Positions 24,768 through 38,100 of a stretch of DNA of 64,000 nt are shown here, piece after piece (the first letter of the stretch is position 1; each line of letters starts with the position of its first letter). Below the pieces are notes generated by a model, which worked only from the letters and a program-made list of their open reading frames with translations, was not told the origin of the DNA and searched no databases. Location of the stretch: assembly GCF_932526225.1 (NCBI RefSeq), contig NC_064040.1:5677181-5741180 (forward strand). The letters are read 5' to 3'. The stretch comes from Nematostella vectensis. Its lineage: Eukaryota > Cnidaria > Anthozoa > Actiniaria > Edwardsiidae. Position numbers and translations under genes: made by a program.

Positions 24768-25013
24768 AGCCGCATTGTCACCAGTTTACTTCCGGTCGAT
24801 TACCTAGAAATCTCCGATGATTTTTAACGGAAAACGCGAAAAATATTTCAAAATATTGACAGCATTGTGTCTATTGGAAGTTTCTTTGAGGATGTGATCG
24901 ATAATTTAGAGCGGATGGCCTGTTAAATATCTCGGATTCTAATAGATTCTTTTGTCTTTTAACGGTTGAGGTTTCCGTCGGACCTCCGGAAGTAAACTGG
25001 TGACAATGCGGCT
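24768..25013. mobile_element. MITE with TTAA target duplication (piggyBac-like)
   Basis: A 246-bp non-coding element. The left terminus begins AGCCGCATTGTCACCAG at 24768 and its near-perfect inverse ends at 25013, with arms of about 28 bp. TTAA flanks both sides (24764-24767 and 25014-25017), the target preference of piggyBac-family transposons. There is no open frame of note inside, so it would depend on a transposase elsewhere. Confidence 0.7.
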
Positions 25014-25206
25014 TTAAGTGGGTTGGTTGAAAAAGGGGGGGGGTCAATGTTTCGCTACTAATTAACATCCCAACGCTGTTCTACAGCCTTAGCTTCTCTG
25101 TGCATAATACGTAGAAGAGAAAGCGCACTTAAAGGGCGGATCCAGGGGGTGAAACAGGCGAATTTATTCACCCGCTGTCTGAGCAGCCTTCTTGATTCTA
25201 TAACAT

Positions 25207-25300
25207 ACAACAAAAATTAACCCACCATTTATTTCTTCTAGCATTTTTAAATGCTAGAAGAAATAAGACATTTTTTAAATGGTGGGATAATTTTTGTTGT
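25207..25300. repeat. Foldback element
   Basis: A 94-bp interrupted palindrome. The left arm (25207 onward, ACAACAAAAATTA ... CTAGCATTT) pairs with the right arm ending at 25300, apart from a small insertion. The centre is short, so single-stranded DNA or RNA would form a strong hairpin. Confidence 0.7.
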
Positions 25301-25515
25301 TTGATTCTTTCGAATTGCATGTTATACAATTAGCAAGTCGAGCTTAAATAAAAGATTTTAATTTGCTTAAATGCAGTTTTAACTAAATGCACGCCTAAAG
25401 AACGGCGTCAAAATTGCCAGGCGAGCTTTTGTCTTTTTGACCGTGTCAAACGTGCATTTGGAACGGCACATAAAAAGAACGGCGTTTGAACTAGGCCTAA
25501 GGCTAACTTTAAACG

Positions 25516-25616
25516 TCGTAATATCCATGAGCCGTATTCAATGCAAATGTATGCAAATAAAATAGAAACAATCCACTTGATTAATTTGCAGTGAATACGG
25601 CTCATGGATAATACGA
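25516..25616. repeat. Inverted repeat with 25-bp arms
   Basis: The arms 25516-25540 and 25592-25616 are inverse copies with one mismatch (core ATCCATGAGCCGTATTCA) separated by about 50 AT-rich bases. Probably a small foldback element. Confidence 0.7.
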
Positions 25617-27298
25617 TATTTGAACTTAGCCAAGACATCTTGAGTATGAAGAAAAAAGTTATAATGCTTGCAAACAATCGCTAAGTTTTGGTGCCATTTT
25701 TATGCCATTACGCGTGGATTGACAAGCCGAGGGTTTGGAACCATTTTTTTTTCTATGAATATAGTATTGATCTTAATTGTTTATATTGTATTAAAATAAT
25801 GTTTCATATTGATTTACTATGGATACTCATGTGTGCAATAAAGGTCAGTTATCTATGTTATCTCCATATGATCGTCTCTGTCGCTCTTAATATTTTTCAT
25901 TTCACTGGGGGACGTTAAGTGGAAACCAGGCCTAAAAGTAAACATGGAATGAAGAAGTGGTCCATGGAAACAGTCGTCCTTCGTTTTCTGATAATAGGGC
26001 GTAATTTGATTAAGGTGCATTAAACTCTGGACACCTAAGCCCAAAATTTATAAATAGCCCAATATATAATTTCTGAATGGAGGATGTCGGCTCCCACAAA
26101 AACCATAGTAAACTTATATATACTCTTTTTTTATAAGAATATTTTTTTTATAAGTACGCTCAGATAGCAGATTTTTTTTTTAGTCCTGATGCGTTCTAAA
26201 ATGCAGAATCAAATGATCATTAGTGTAAATCTCTTCCTTATAATTTATTGGGTATTTATATTCTTATATACGCTAAAATTTATGAACATCGTTAAGAACG
26301 TTTTCAGCCTTAAAATTTCCAAAAAATAAAAACGGCCCAACCTCAACTGAATGTTTATAAGAACCTTGATGTTCTTTTAAAAAAAAAGTGTACTATATTG
26401 GTGAGTCCTCGAGAAAAACTTTTATTTGTGGCAGCCTCGAAAAAATCAAAAATCTCGGTGCTGATGTGAACGAACATCTAACAACGGTTTTTTTTAAATA
26501 CTATCGCTTTTTTCAACATTTTCGTGTTATATTTTCATTTGCATTGCAATTGGAAAATAGGAGAATTCTACCAATTATCGTAACAATGTGAATTTTGACC
26601 ATTTCCTTCCTTAGTGACACTATACAAGCCAAAGTCGGAGCTTGTTGCCGCCAACTGTCTTACTTTTATTGGTTTAGTGAAAATGCTTATGGGATCGTTT
26701 TTATTTCGGTTTTCGTTATCTCTCATGTTTACTGTAAATGTTTCTATTAGAGTGCAAAGAATAAATATATTTGTCCACCCCATGCTGTCAATAACAGCCC
26801 GCAAATTTCTACAAGTGTGCCTTGTTGATCAATGCAGGGGAAGGGTTATTGATGATTTTTAGCAAATGCCTTATGTAAGCAAAAATGTAAGAAATCTGTA
26901 TCTAAAAACATTTAGTTGATAATATATAGAAACTGGAGTTTCATTTTTACATGATTTTTATTTCCAATTACTGTTTGAACATAATAATTCTTGTTGCAAA
27001 TTAAAGCATATTACCCCTCCCCGGCTCAGTTTTTGTTGTCGCTCCTCCGTAAGTTCTGTCTTCATCCGGGACCTTAGCCGTGTCGGCGGTGCAAAGTTTA
27101 TGGAATTTTGACACAAACTCCATAGTACCGTGCTAAACTTTGCATTTTCCTCATGAATTACTGGTTACCATCTTACCTGCAAGCCACGTTCAACTGTGTA
27201 CCGCATTTAGTAGACATTGAATCGTGGTTTGGCTCATGATGTTTTTTCGGTTTGTTGATAATTTGACCACAGTAAGAGCTAAGTTCCAAAATGTTTAG

Positions 27299-29194
27299 AT
27301 GGCTAGCGGTGGTAGTGTTGCCAAGCTCAAACCGTTACCGTCTATGATTGCTCAGCCTGATGAAGTCTATTTACAAAATATGGATGAGAATGAAGTCCTC
27401 GCTGGGCTAGCTGATAAGGCTAATGGCACTCGACGAGCAGCTATAATCGAGGAGTTACGAGCCAGCGTTAGACGAAATGGAGGACGTTTGTTGTTTGAAG
27501 ATCGCCATGGTCTGTTTCATGTTTTTCAGGGAGCCCTCTGCGATAGCGACCCTAACGTTCGTCTGCGATGCATCGAATTTATCTCTGATATTATCCCTGA
27601 GTTTGGCTCTGACTTGGACAATTGTATGTCTTTGGTTCTACCTCAACTTGTGTCGAACCTTGGAAATCACAATGTGACAGTAAAGAAATCATCCATACAA
27701 ACATTACATGTGTACATGAAAAGCTCGAGTAACGTCGGTGCTGTATTCAATGCTATTATCGAACATGGACTAGAAAGCGAAGATAAAAGAACGAGGGCTG
27801 AGAGCGTTGTCGCTCTGCCTATTTTAATCACTCCAAATCTCGCTCATGAGGATTTATTTGTTTTAACGAAAGCGCTGGTCGCTCGCCTTGAAAGTTCCTC
27901 CCGACCCGAACCGATGGTTCTTTCGTTAGACAGAATTCGTAATGTTGTGGGTCAAGACAGATTTGACGATTATATTCACCGTTTACCAAGTCAACAACAA
28001 AAGTTTTGCTTTGATGCTGTGCAGCAATATGGGACTGCTATTGATAGAAGTATAGAAATGCCTGAGTTGAGAAAAGCAAAAAGTGCTGGCCACATAAACT
28101 CAAATGGTGTTATTGAATATGAAGGGGACAAGAATGGTGAACACAAAAACTTGGACAGGGGTCACACTATAGCTGTATCTAAGGGGTATGCTACTAGAGA
28201 AAGCCTCCATCTCAGCGATGAAGGGGTAGAATTTGGATTTGTACCGAGAAATGTGGTGACAAAATTACGGGATCAGAGTAATTGGAGAATTAGAGCACAG
28301 GGAATTGAGGAGTTAAAAATGGTTATGAGCCACTTGACTGATACCAGTACTCTTCTGCCACATCTAGCATCACTGTTTGGTCTCTTATTGGACTTTCTGG
28401 ATGATCTCAATTTCAAAATCACAGTAACTAGTCTTCAAATTATAGGGTTATTGGTCGCCAAACTTGGTGTTGCTGTCGGACCTTTCCTAAAACCACTTGT
28501 TTGTGCACTTGCTAATAAACTGGGTGACAACAAAATTGTCATACGTCAGGAGAACATGAAGGTTTTGATGCAGCTCATGCAAATACTGTCAGCCAAATCT
28601 GTCTTGAATGTATTGACGTCTAGTCTACAGCACCCGAAATCTAAAGTGCGGGAAGAGACACTTAATGTTGTAATAGGAGCCCTATTGACGTTTCCAAGAT
28701 CTGATTTTGACTTGCCAGAGCTCACAAATGCCGTGGCTCCTGCCCTTGCTGATAATAAGAGGAAAGTAAGACAGGCAGCTTTGGAGGCTTTTGCTGTGAT
28801 TGCACAAGCAATGGGTCCTGGGCACTTACAGCCAGTTGTATCAGCTGTTGACTCAGTAGAGTTGACCCGGAGTGGGGATGGTGTTATGGCTGCCGTCCAG
28901 GCACGTCTGGCAAGGCGTCAACTTCCAAGACTAAACAGTGATGGCTTAGTAGAGTATGCTATTCCAGTGCCATCATCTGGGACAGTAAGAGGGCAGAGTA
29001 ATGTTGTCAGGGGTGCAGATATTGAGTGGGTGTTGGCTGGTACAGGGGGTAGTGGGTCTGCTGATAACCCAGGCTCTGCGAGATCAACCCCAGGTCTCAA
29101 TGATTCCATGAATAACTCGGGACCCAGTCCACGTAGATACTTCAGTGCTGGAAAGAACAGGCTACCATGGGAAGAATATAAAGATTTGAATCAG
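27299..29194 (+). CDS. TOGARAM1: TOGARAM1 exon 1 encoding TOG1 and TOG2
   Basis: A single 632-codon exon starting at an ATG in good context (GATGGCT). It encodes two HEAT-repeat TOG arrays. TOG1 begins around LAGLADKANGTRRAAIIEEL and TOG2 around FVPRNVVTKLRDQSNWRIRA, a segment strongly typical of crescerin. It ends with PWEEYKDLNQ directly before a GTAAGC donor. The lack of introns in the TOG1-TOG2 half contrasts with 12 small exons across TOG3-TOG4. Confidence 0.93.
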
Positions 29195-32100
29195 GTAAGC
29201 TGTCTATTATCCCACTCACTATTTAGTTATCTTAGCTCTACATTTATGTACTGCACTTATGGACATATCTTTCTAAAATCGTTGTTTCATTAGAACAGGA
29301 TGATATTTCATTTTGCAAAGTAGCCCAATTCAGGGTAGTCACTAAGGGCTGCCAATAAATTTTGCCAGCTGGAAAAAAACCCACTGAATTGGGTTTGCGG
29401 ACACTCTATTGAAAGATAGAAGCTCTGAATTTAGCTCAACTTCTCAGTTATCGTCAGACAATACTTAGGGACAACCTTGTCAATGTTTTTAGAGTGACAT
29501 CTATAAGATAACTGTATTATCATCATATGATATTATTTTTGGCAAAGGGTTTTTGCCCTCCAACCCGTGCAGCAACCTCCAGAGTAAAATGAGGTAAAAC
29601 TATAAACAAAGTCTTCTGAATTCTTGAGTAATTAGAAGATTTTAAGTAAAACATTTATTGTGACATGCAAATAACTTTGATGTTATTCGAACTTTTAGAG
29701 AGATTAGAGAGACATTTAAGAAAAGTATAAACTCTTCAATGATATTGATGTCAAGGGTCAAGTTGAAAATAAGATAGCAAGAAAAATCTTGAATATTGAT
29801 TTTCTATGTGGGAATTGCAGAATGATAAAATCCATCGAATCAGTTATTTTATGATAGTGGAAATATATTTTAGTTTTTAAGAAGCAATTTATTTTAAAGA
29901 TTTGTGCAACTTGATGTTTCAAATAAATAACAGTCTTTGAAAATATAAAATTTGAAATTTGTGCTTATTCTGGAAAGTTCATAGAAAAATAATAAAATGA
30001 CTTGTGATATTACTGTTAATTTTTTTTGTTTTAAAATTGTCTTATGTTGGTTATGTCATGACCTCCACACGTTTGCAGGAAATATGGAAAATTAAAGGCA
30101 CTGGTCTAATATAATAGGTATGTTGTCAAGGTTCTTGCGGACCCTCAGGCCAAAATACTGCTAGAGATTTCCACATGTCATGAATCCAATTATTTAACAT
30201 AGACTCTAAAAATGGGAACTTTAAGATAGGACAATAGCTAGATCGGTGTGGCAAAAAAATACATTATATCAAGAAACAGACAGAAATTAACTTTTACTAA
30301 CTTATTTCTACAATATTGAACAGAGTAAGGCCAGTTTATACTCAAAGTGTCAATGTCCTCGCTAGGCCATAAATCTAGAATTTTCAGGTCATGGTTTGGT
30401 GGAGTACAGTTGAAATCTATGAGACATAATGTATTTTCACATACTGCTTTCCAATTTTCTAATAAATTTCATTGTTTTCTGCCGTCTCCTTACTTCTAGC
30501 CGCCCTAGTATATTTTAAGTCTCTATTATTTAAAAAAAAATTAAAGGGACTGTGTTATCCGTTCGCCAAGATATTGGCTGAATATTGCTGTTTGCTTTTG
30601 TATGGCAAACTGTAGTTACTATGTTCATTAAAAAGGATGGAGCAGTTAGAATTTTGATGTATGACCTTTTAGATGAAAGTATTCCCTAGTAAATGATCAT
30701 CAGTTACAACTGCCTTTAGGCAGCTGTTGGGTATGTAAGTTCATTATATCAATCTCTAAGTGTCTATTTTGTACTAAGTTTTATCTCATGATGATCTAAT
30801 TTTAAATGCTCTTGATATAACATACCTCTTAGATCAAATTAGGCCCCTAATGATAAAGTATGGTTAGAGGTTTTATTACTGTATCTTAATGAAAACACAG
30901 AAGACAGGTCATAACAAATGGTCGAAATAATGTTTTTAGAGTGGCATATTTAAAGGCTCCTTTCCCAAATTAAGAGTTCAATCTTATTTTGTTTGAAGTT
31001 TTCTCTTCTTTTTGGTGATATCTTTGAAGATCAAAACATAATTTCTAGCTCAGTTCTCAGTGTGTTATTTAATTACATTTTATGTCTATTAGATCCTTTT
31101 TGTTGTCATATGCTGATAGATTAACCATGACATATTCAATATCAATGTTGTTTCCATCTCAAGATGTGGGGGAGTGTAACTAAGTTCCCACTTGCCCTGA
31201 AAAGCAGTTATGCTATTTTTAAATAAAGTTTATAATTTTGATGGCGAATAACACAGAAGTAAATAACTTTGGCCTTTGTTTTTTTTAAATAAAGTAAATA
31301 TCACTGCTTAATTTTGTTATGGTTTATTTTAATGAATGTTAAGAAAAAAACATTTAATGCCAGTTTCTTTAGCAGGCATTTAAGAAGTTTAGTTGATAAT
31401 GTTTTATAAAGCGTAGTTTGAGGTGTTATGTTGAGTGAAAATGTGTTGATTGTTTTTCTTGTGGCATATTTTGCTGTCAAATATTGGTATATTTTAAGCT
31501 TAACAATATAAATTTTACAGCACCAAATTTATAGCTTTCAAAAAGACCATTTTCATATTTTACTGTTTTGTTCTGCATGAAATACTGTAACCTATTTTTT
31601 AGTTCTAATCTTAGATTGCTAACTACAAGAAATTAGAATTTAGAACTTTAGAACTTAGAAGTTAGATTTAGAACCTGTCTGTTTATTTATTTTAATTACA
31701 TTTTATAAAATGCACTTATTTTCATCTTTTTTAGGTTTATCTCTTGATTTTCCTCCTTTTTTTTTATTTGCTGTCATCATTTTATTTTATCAGTTTTTTT
31801 TAACATTTTAGATTTTATTTAGTACAAACTCTAAGCTTTAAGTATATTCTTCATTGTTTAAACTTGGCCAAATTCCTCAATTGATGTTTTCAAAGTATGA
31901 ATTGACCAACATTCATTATGAGAATTGTAAATATTGAATGAAACATTTTTCTCTTGACCTTGTTGTTTGCTTTGAATGAAAGCACAAATTTTGCCACCTA
32001 TTTGTATGCTTCTTTGTTATGTTTTCTTTGCAAGGTTTAACACATTCACCATTTGGCTTATATTCTTTTGTTTAGAAGTCCCTTGTGGCTTGTGTCTGTC

Positions 32101-35100
32101 TTGCAGTGACGTATTTCCCTCATTTACATGTAGGAATGACGTACATCTTGCCCATAAGTTGTCAGTTTTGTAATTTTCTTTATTGAGCTGTTATTCGATT
32201 TACACCTGATATTGTTACTAAGTTAAAAATGAGGTAAATATATAAATACATCACAATTAGCACTACTTCTAAAATCAAACTCTCTATCTGAACCAGGGAG
32301 TGTAAGGAGATAGAATCGCAACTAAATTTATTCGCACTCTGATTGGATTCAGAAGTTTGAAATGTTTGTTTTGCGCATTTCGCTACAAGCATCGGTACGC
32401 ATTTTGCTCTAGCAAGCCCTGAGTTTTTATGTAGAAGTTTTAGGTATATTGCCATTGACCTATTTTGTTCTTTGTTCGAAAATATGGAAATTCAACTAGC
32501 AATGATAAAAGTCAAAATCAATTTAAAAAACCCAAATTAACGAAGCAAAACGAACACAGAATGTGTGAAATGGTCTAATTTATGCAGTTGCCATTCCATC
32601 TCCTCACACTTCCCTGCTTAAACTAGCCTTTATTTTGTTTTTGGTATACTGCAGATTTGAGGATGACATTTCAATAAAATGTCATCCTCAAATGTCAATG
32701 TCAATGTGTAGGCTAACTTAACAAACATTTATAAAAGGAAAAAGTTTGTGACATACTCCTCAAGCACTTGAGTTTTTCAAGAACCAAAGATGGAAGATAA
32801 CTCAACAATATATTCAACAATGTACTTTTTATAGTATATACACTGTACTTGGGACTCATGAAAGGACTTTGAAGGAAGTGTTATTGGTTGGGGCTAGGAC
32901 TTTTACTGGGACTTCATGTGAGTTTTACTAAATTATTTACTGATTTGTTTTTGATAGCTTGATACAAAAGAACAAGTCCCTCCACCAGTCAGAAACTCAT
33001 GGGTGCCTGGAGAGATTAGTGAGCGCCCCACCAAACGCAAACCCCCACAGGGTATGGCAAGCCTTGGCAACACCCCAAACAGCGCCCCTAGCAGCACCTC
33101 CAAGCTATCAGGGTCTGGTTATGCTGACAAGTACCTGTCCCGTACTCTCCTTGCCAATCAAAGCCCTGAAACACACAGTAAAGCAGATACTTCCTATGCT
33201 GAGTTATACAAATCTAAGATTAAGAAAGAGAAGACCAAATCAACTTATGCCTCACCAAGCTCAGCAGGGTCTAGTGGCCTCTCTACACACCCTGGAGCTA
33301 GTACAGGGGCAGGAGGGAGCTATGCCTTGCTCTACAAACGCGGGACAATACAGTCGAAGGCTAAAGCTAGCAGCAGTGCTGAGCCAGCTATCGGAGATGG
33401 TTCCCCCAAGGAGTCCGTAGTGAGGGGTACACAGTCGGCCACACCTACAGGGATGCCTAGTCATGGAGGGTTTGTGCTGCCTGATGAAGAGATGCTCAAT
33501 ATGCAGAGGAAGAGCTTTGGAAATGCCATGTCCAATTCTTGGCCCGACTGGACGGATGTGCATTCAACTGGTAGACCTTGGGGCAGGCTCTCTCCCGTCT
33601 TACATGGTAAGCACCAAGGGGCAACCCAGGGAGCCCCCCCCCCCCCCCCCCATCAAGTACATAGAATCAATGTTTCACATAAAGGACATATGTGAGGGGT
33701 ACATGGATTGATTGAGGCTTGCCCCTCCACCTCAGACAAAATTTTCCAGCTACGGCCATGACTGTGTTAAGGGATCTTGTAAAGTGAAAGAAATCTGAAC
33801 GTCATAGGTGTCCCACGCACTTACCCAAGGCTCTTTTAGAACATGTTGAAAAATGACAGCCTTTGATTGATATGATGGCAACAATAACGTACAGGACTTT
33901 TTGTCTTTCTTTCCTCCATGGGTGGATTTACCCGATTATTTAATTGCAATTTACCAGATAGTGCTGCAGTCATTCACAACATTGCACTTAAAATGTTTTT
34001 GATTTTCTTTTCGTTTCCCACCCGCTTCTGTAGTGTTTGCTGATTTTTGGAATATATTTAATTTATAGGTTCTCTAGGATGGCTGAGGTTGAAATAGATA
34101 TGTTAAATTGCCACCCCTGTGAAATTATTTTAAAAAATGTCTATTTTAACATTTAGACACATAAACTGTTATTTGTTTGTTATGACCGAATATTTAGTTT
34201 TGAAACCCCCAAACCATTAGACTGTACACATCAAGGCAATTGACTGGCTAGGTGGTATGATTGACTAGGCCTTATTCCAAGATAGGAGATTATGTGAGAC
34301 TATGAATTTGGCTGTGAAGATTCACTTCTTATTAATACAAAACACTATATTTTCCAGGGCCTGTTGCTGACCTTGAATCCTTTGAGTATGATGGAGACGG
34401 CAAAAGACTTGGTATGAACTATCACTTGATTGTTTTACTGTAGGTATATCATTTCCGATTACATTATTCAACTTTGATTTCTTCACAGCTTCAGATCTTC
34501 ACACCCCTGTCCCAGTCAAGCCTCAGCTAGCCCGGTCCGCTACCAAAACACGCCTCAAGAACCAAGATATTGTTGATAACATACTAGGGATAGATCAACT
34601 AGACGCATCTCTCAGTAGGACCACACCCCTCGCCCCCGTCACAACTAGCAGTGGCGCCCCAGTGGTGAGTGCTTGCGTTATCTGGATCCAGAATTGTACA
34701 TTTGATAATTTTCCTGGAGGCATAGCACCCTACTGTTTTTAAGACAGTTTCTTCCTAATTAAAGGAGAAACTTTTTTTCCCGGAAAAATGTCTTTCAAAT
34801 ATCCGAGGAAAGCTGCTCTATAAAAAAAGAAAAATAATCAGTTGTGTTAATCTATAGCTCAAAGAAAATTCCCTTATATAAGTATAACATTGATGTTCGA
34901 TAACTCTATTTTCTCCCAATTACTAAACATATATTTTGTTATTGAACGGCAAAAATTATGATGAATGGTGTTACTTTTTCGCCAAGGTTGACATCAGGCA
35001 GAGCTTTATCTACTGGAAAAACACATGTATTGTTAGTACCCAGTTGAGAACCAATTCTGGACACGATTTTTTTTTGTAGTTCTTGAAAATGAGCGTGTGC

Positions 35101-38100
35101 TATATTGATGAATGTTTTGAATAGAGGTGAAAAGATTTAGGACACATACATTTCAGAGGCTAGAGATTAAGATTGAGATAAAGCACGCTAACTGGCGAAA
35201 TTCTTGCTTCAGTGTTAAAAGCTATCCAGCGTGTGATTGGAAAGGGACGGAGTTTATGAGGCGAACTGCTCGGTTCTGCAAAATAATTATTTTATCTACA
35301 GTAGTTGAGTTTTAGCAGCTTTGCCCCATGCGATGAGACAGTATGTGATTAATTACGTCCCTTAATGAATAAATTGCACCTGCTTTTATTGGCTCACTCA
35401 GGTCGTGTTTTATCCTTTACAAAAAAGTTTCAGACCAGATATTTTTTTTTCCATCAAATTAACCTTTATTCGTTTTATGAACATTGAAATCAAGTTATCC
35501 ATTATTTCTTTATCATCAGATCTAATGATCTTATCTGGAAACAGTTTTGAAAGTAAGATTGATTATAACATAATATATAATTTCGGTACTTGAGCCTAAA
35601 GAGCAAAATCTATAAAATACTTGTAATAAACACAAAGTCAGTTCGATGCCCCGTGAAACTCCTTTGCTAACAAGTTTTGTTGACACCTATTGATCGTGTA
35701 AATCTTTTTCTGTTCAGTTAATTATCTCGTCAGAGAGATGTAAAGATTTAGAGACGAGATTTAGAGAGTCTTTCGACTCGCGTGACTAGGCAGAGTAATC
35801 TATCTCTTTGTGGTGCTTACCCCCCGTGAGTAGCCTTAGAGCTCTCATTAATCACACAGGCACGTCTTTCACGGTCTGACAGCGCTCAGATTTGGTCTTT
35901 TCGCATGTTAATCTTCTACAAAACACCCTCGCTATGCCAGTCTTTTGTTTTCTTGGGATGTACCACGATACCCTGCCTTTCTTGTGGCCTTGTTTTGAAA
36001 AGTTTCTGGTTTTATGAAATGACAAAATTGTAATTGAAAAGAGGGGGAACAAAAGAGAAACCACAATACCCACATAGTTGTCCCCTTTATTTCCCCCCTC
36101 ATCGTGTATGTGTCCACATTTCTTGTATTCGTTTTTAGACCGCTGAACTTTAATCTATATATGTTGTTATATTTTTTTCTCCTTTGCTCCTCTGTCAGTT
36201 TCTTTTTTACCGTTTTTTTTATTTTGTAAACGGATTGCCCTATTTCTTCAACCTTTTAACTTCTTGTGCCGTCTTACTGGCTATGTCCTTTTAACAAAAA
36301 CATAGTTTTGGCTTACGCAGGCTTCTTCTGTCAGCCAATTTCCCACTTATTTGCCAGCCTGACCTATGTTCTCTAACTAGTTTTACCTGTGTTCTCAAAC
36401 TAGTTTTACCTGTTTTACCAGCCAGTCGCACATCCTTCTACTGACCCCCTGAAGACAGTACATAAGCAGGCTACTGCAAAGCGCGCCCTCAAAATGTACC
36501 CAGGCGCGGTGGATAGTGACGAGGGCGTTGTTCGCACACCCTCCCCCTCAGAATTCTTGAATGGAACAGGCTCCACCGAAGAGGCGTTCAAGTGAGTTAC
36601 GCAGATCGTTTGTCCGCTTAAACGAAGTTATCTGTACCTTATTTAGGCACAGTAAGGTATAATGGCATGGTAAGGTGTCCATAATAAAGAGGCTCGATGT
36701 CCGTGTTGTAGGAAGATCCACTGTATCCCAAACTCGCCAAGTAGATGGTGTTCCCTCAGCCAACCAGCGTTATACTGATTTCTGTATCTGATCAAGATTA
36801 CGAACACATCCGAAAATGTAGATGGGGACTTTATTTTGTTTTTCCGGAACATACGTTATATGTTGCAAACATGAAAATTTCCAAATTTTCATCGCCAGTG
36901 TGATTCACTTTATGTCATAATCTATTTACGCCAACACGAAAAATTAAAATGCACTTTTTCTATACCGGTCTTTCTCATGTTCGTTGTTTATCGTCCAAAT
37001 TTCGTCAAAACGAAAAAAATAAATTAAAAAAAAAAACTGTACAATAACGGAGGCAGAAAAATAACCTAGCCTAGCCTGGACGAGAAACTGAACAATAACG
37101 GAGAAAAATAACCTAGCCTGGTTTATACTCATTCCCTATTTTGTGATATTAATAGTGAGGTCGAGAGCTCCCCCTTCAACAACAAACCCCGCATCGCTCG
37201 CACTCCAGTGCACTCCAGACGTCTATCCTCAGACCATGCCCAGATCAAGCCCCCAACCTCTCCTCTCCCACCCGCACTAGACTCAGACGCCCTCGGTATT
37301 ACAGGCCACAGAATTATGTCCAAAGATATCAGCGGGAAAAACTCCGTGCTAGGGCCGACCCAAGGGTCTGGGCGGGCTAGTGATGGTGGTACTTCGGGGC
37401 TGGGAAGCAGTGTGACGAGCGCTGAGGACCTCGGTGAGGTATCCGTGGTTGGGCAGGCCATGCTAAAGGGTGGAGCGGGCCAGGCAGACTTGCTAGAGGG
37501 GAAGATAAGCGTGGAGAAGAAGCAGAACGGAAAGCTGGAGTATGAACCCGAGGAATCTGACGAAGAGAATGAAGAAGAGGATTCAGACGAGGATGATGAT
37601 GATAATGATGAAGATGATGATGATGATTCAGATACCCAAAAGGAAGGTAGCGACGAAGATGACGACGAGGGAGAGGAAGAGGAAGAGGCGGCTGTTCCAG
37701 TTGTAAAGGAAGAGATTTTAGAACTTGAGGACCAGGATAGTGATAGCGATGACGACGACGACGATGATGACGATGATGATGACTGTAAAAAGAGCACACT
37801 TGAGCGTGACATGACCCCAAGGACGATGAGGAAGAGTTTGTCCAAGTCCACACGCGAGAGGATGGAGCGCAAGCGACGGGAAGAGGAGGAGAGAGCCAAG
37901 GAACAGATGCGAATCGAGGAGATCGAGCAAGAGAAGAGCAAGCAGCTGCAGCTACAGCAGAAGGAGGAGGAGGACAGGTTGAGGAAGAAGATCATGAAGG
38001 AGCAGCGGGAGCTCGAGAAGATGTTGCAGAAGAAGGAGAAGGAGCGCCAGGTGGAGCGGCAGAAGCAGAAGCAGCTCCAGGAGCAGCTCCAGGAGCAGGA

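Larger units (their letters stand above)
23945..25490. mobile_element. Candidate non-autonomous transposon with shared inverted end motifs
   Basis: A motif of the form ACGCCGTTCTTTT followed by a TGTGCCGTTCCA-like segment occurs at 23948-23976 and 24061-24090. Its inverse is at 25456-25486. Partial inverse copies are at about 23991-24010, 24131-24146 and 25397-25411. The arrangement resembles terminal and subterminal inverted repeats of a DNA transposon that later received other insertions. No transposase and no clear target-site duplication were found, so the boundaries are tentative. Confidence 0.4.
23739..27298. other. Intergenic region rich in inverted-repeat elements
   Basis: No gene recognised. 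The stretch contains a cluster of short inverted motifs (23945-25490), a TTAA-flanked MITE, two foldback elements and, further right, AT-rich sequence. The right end must hold the promoter and 5' UTR of the TOGARAM1 gene. Open frames at 25688-25918, 26388-26591 and 26614-26862 look like chance. Confidence 0.6.
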
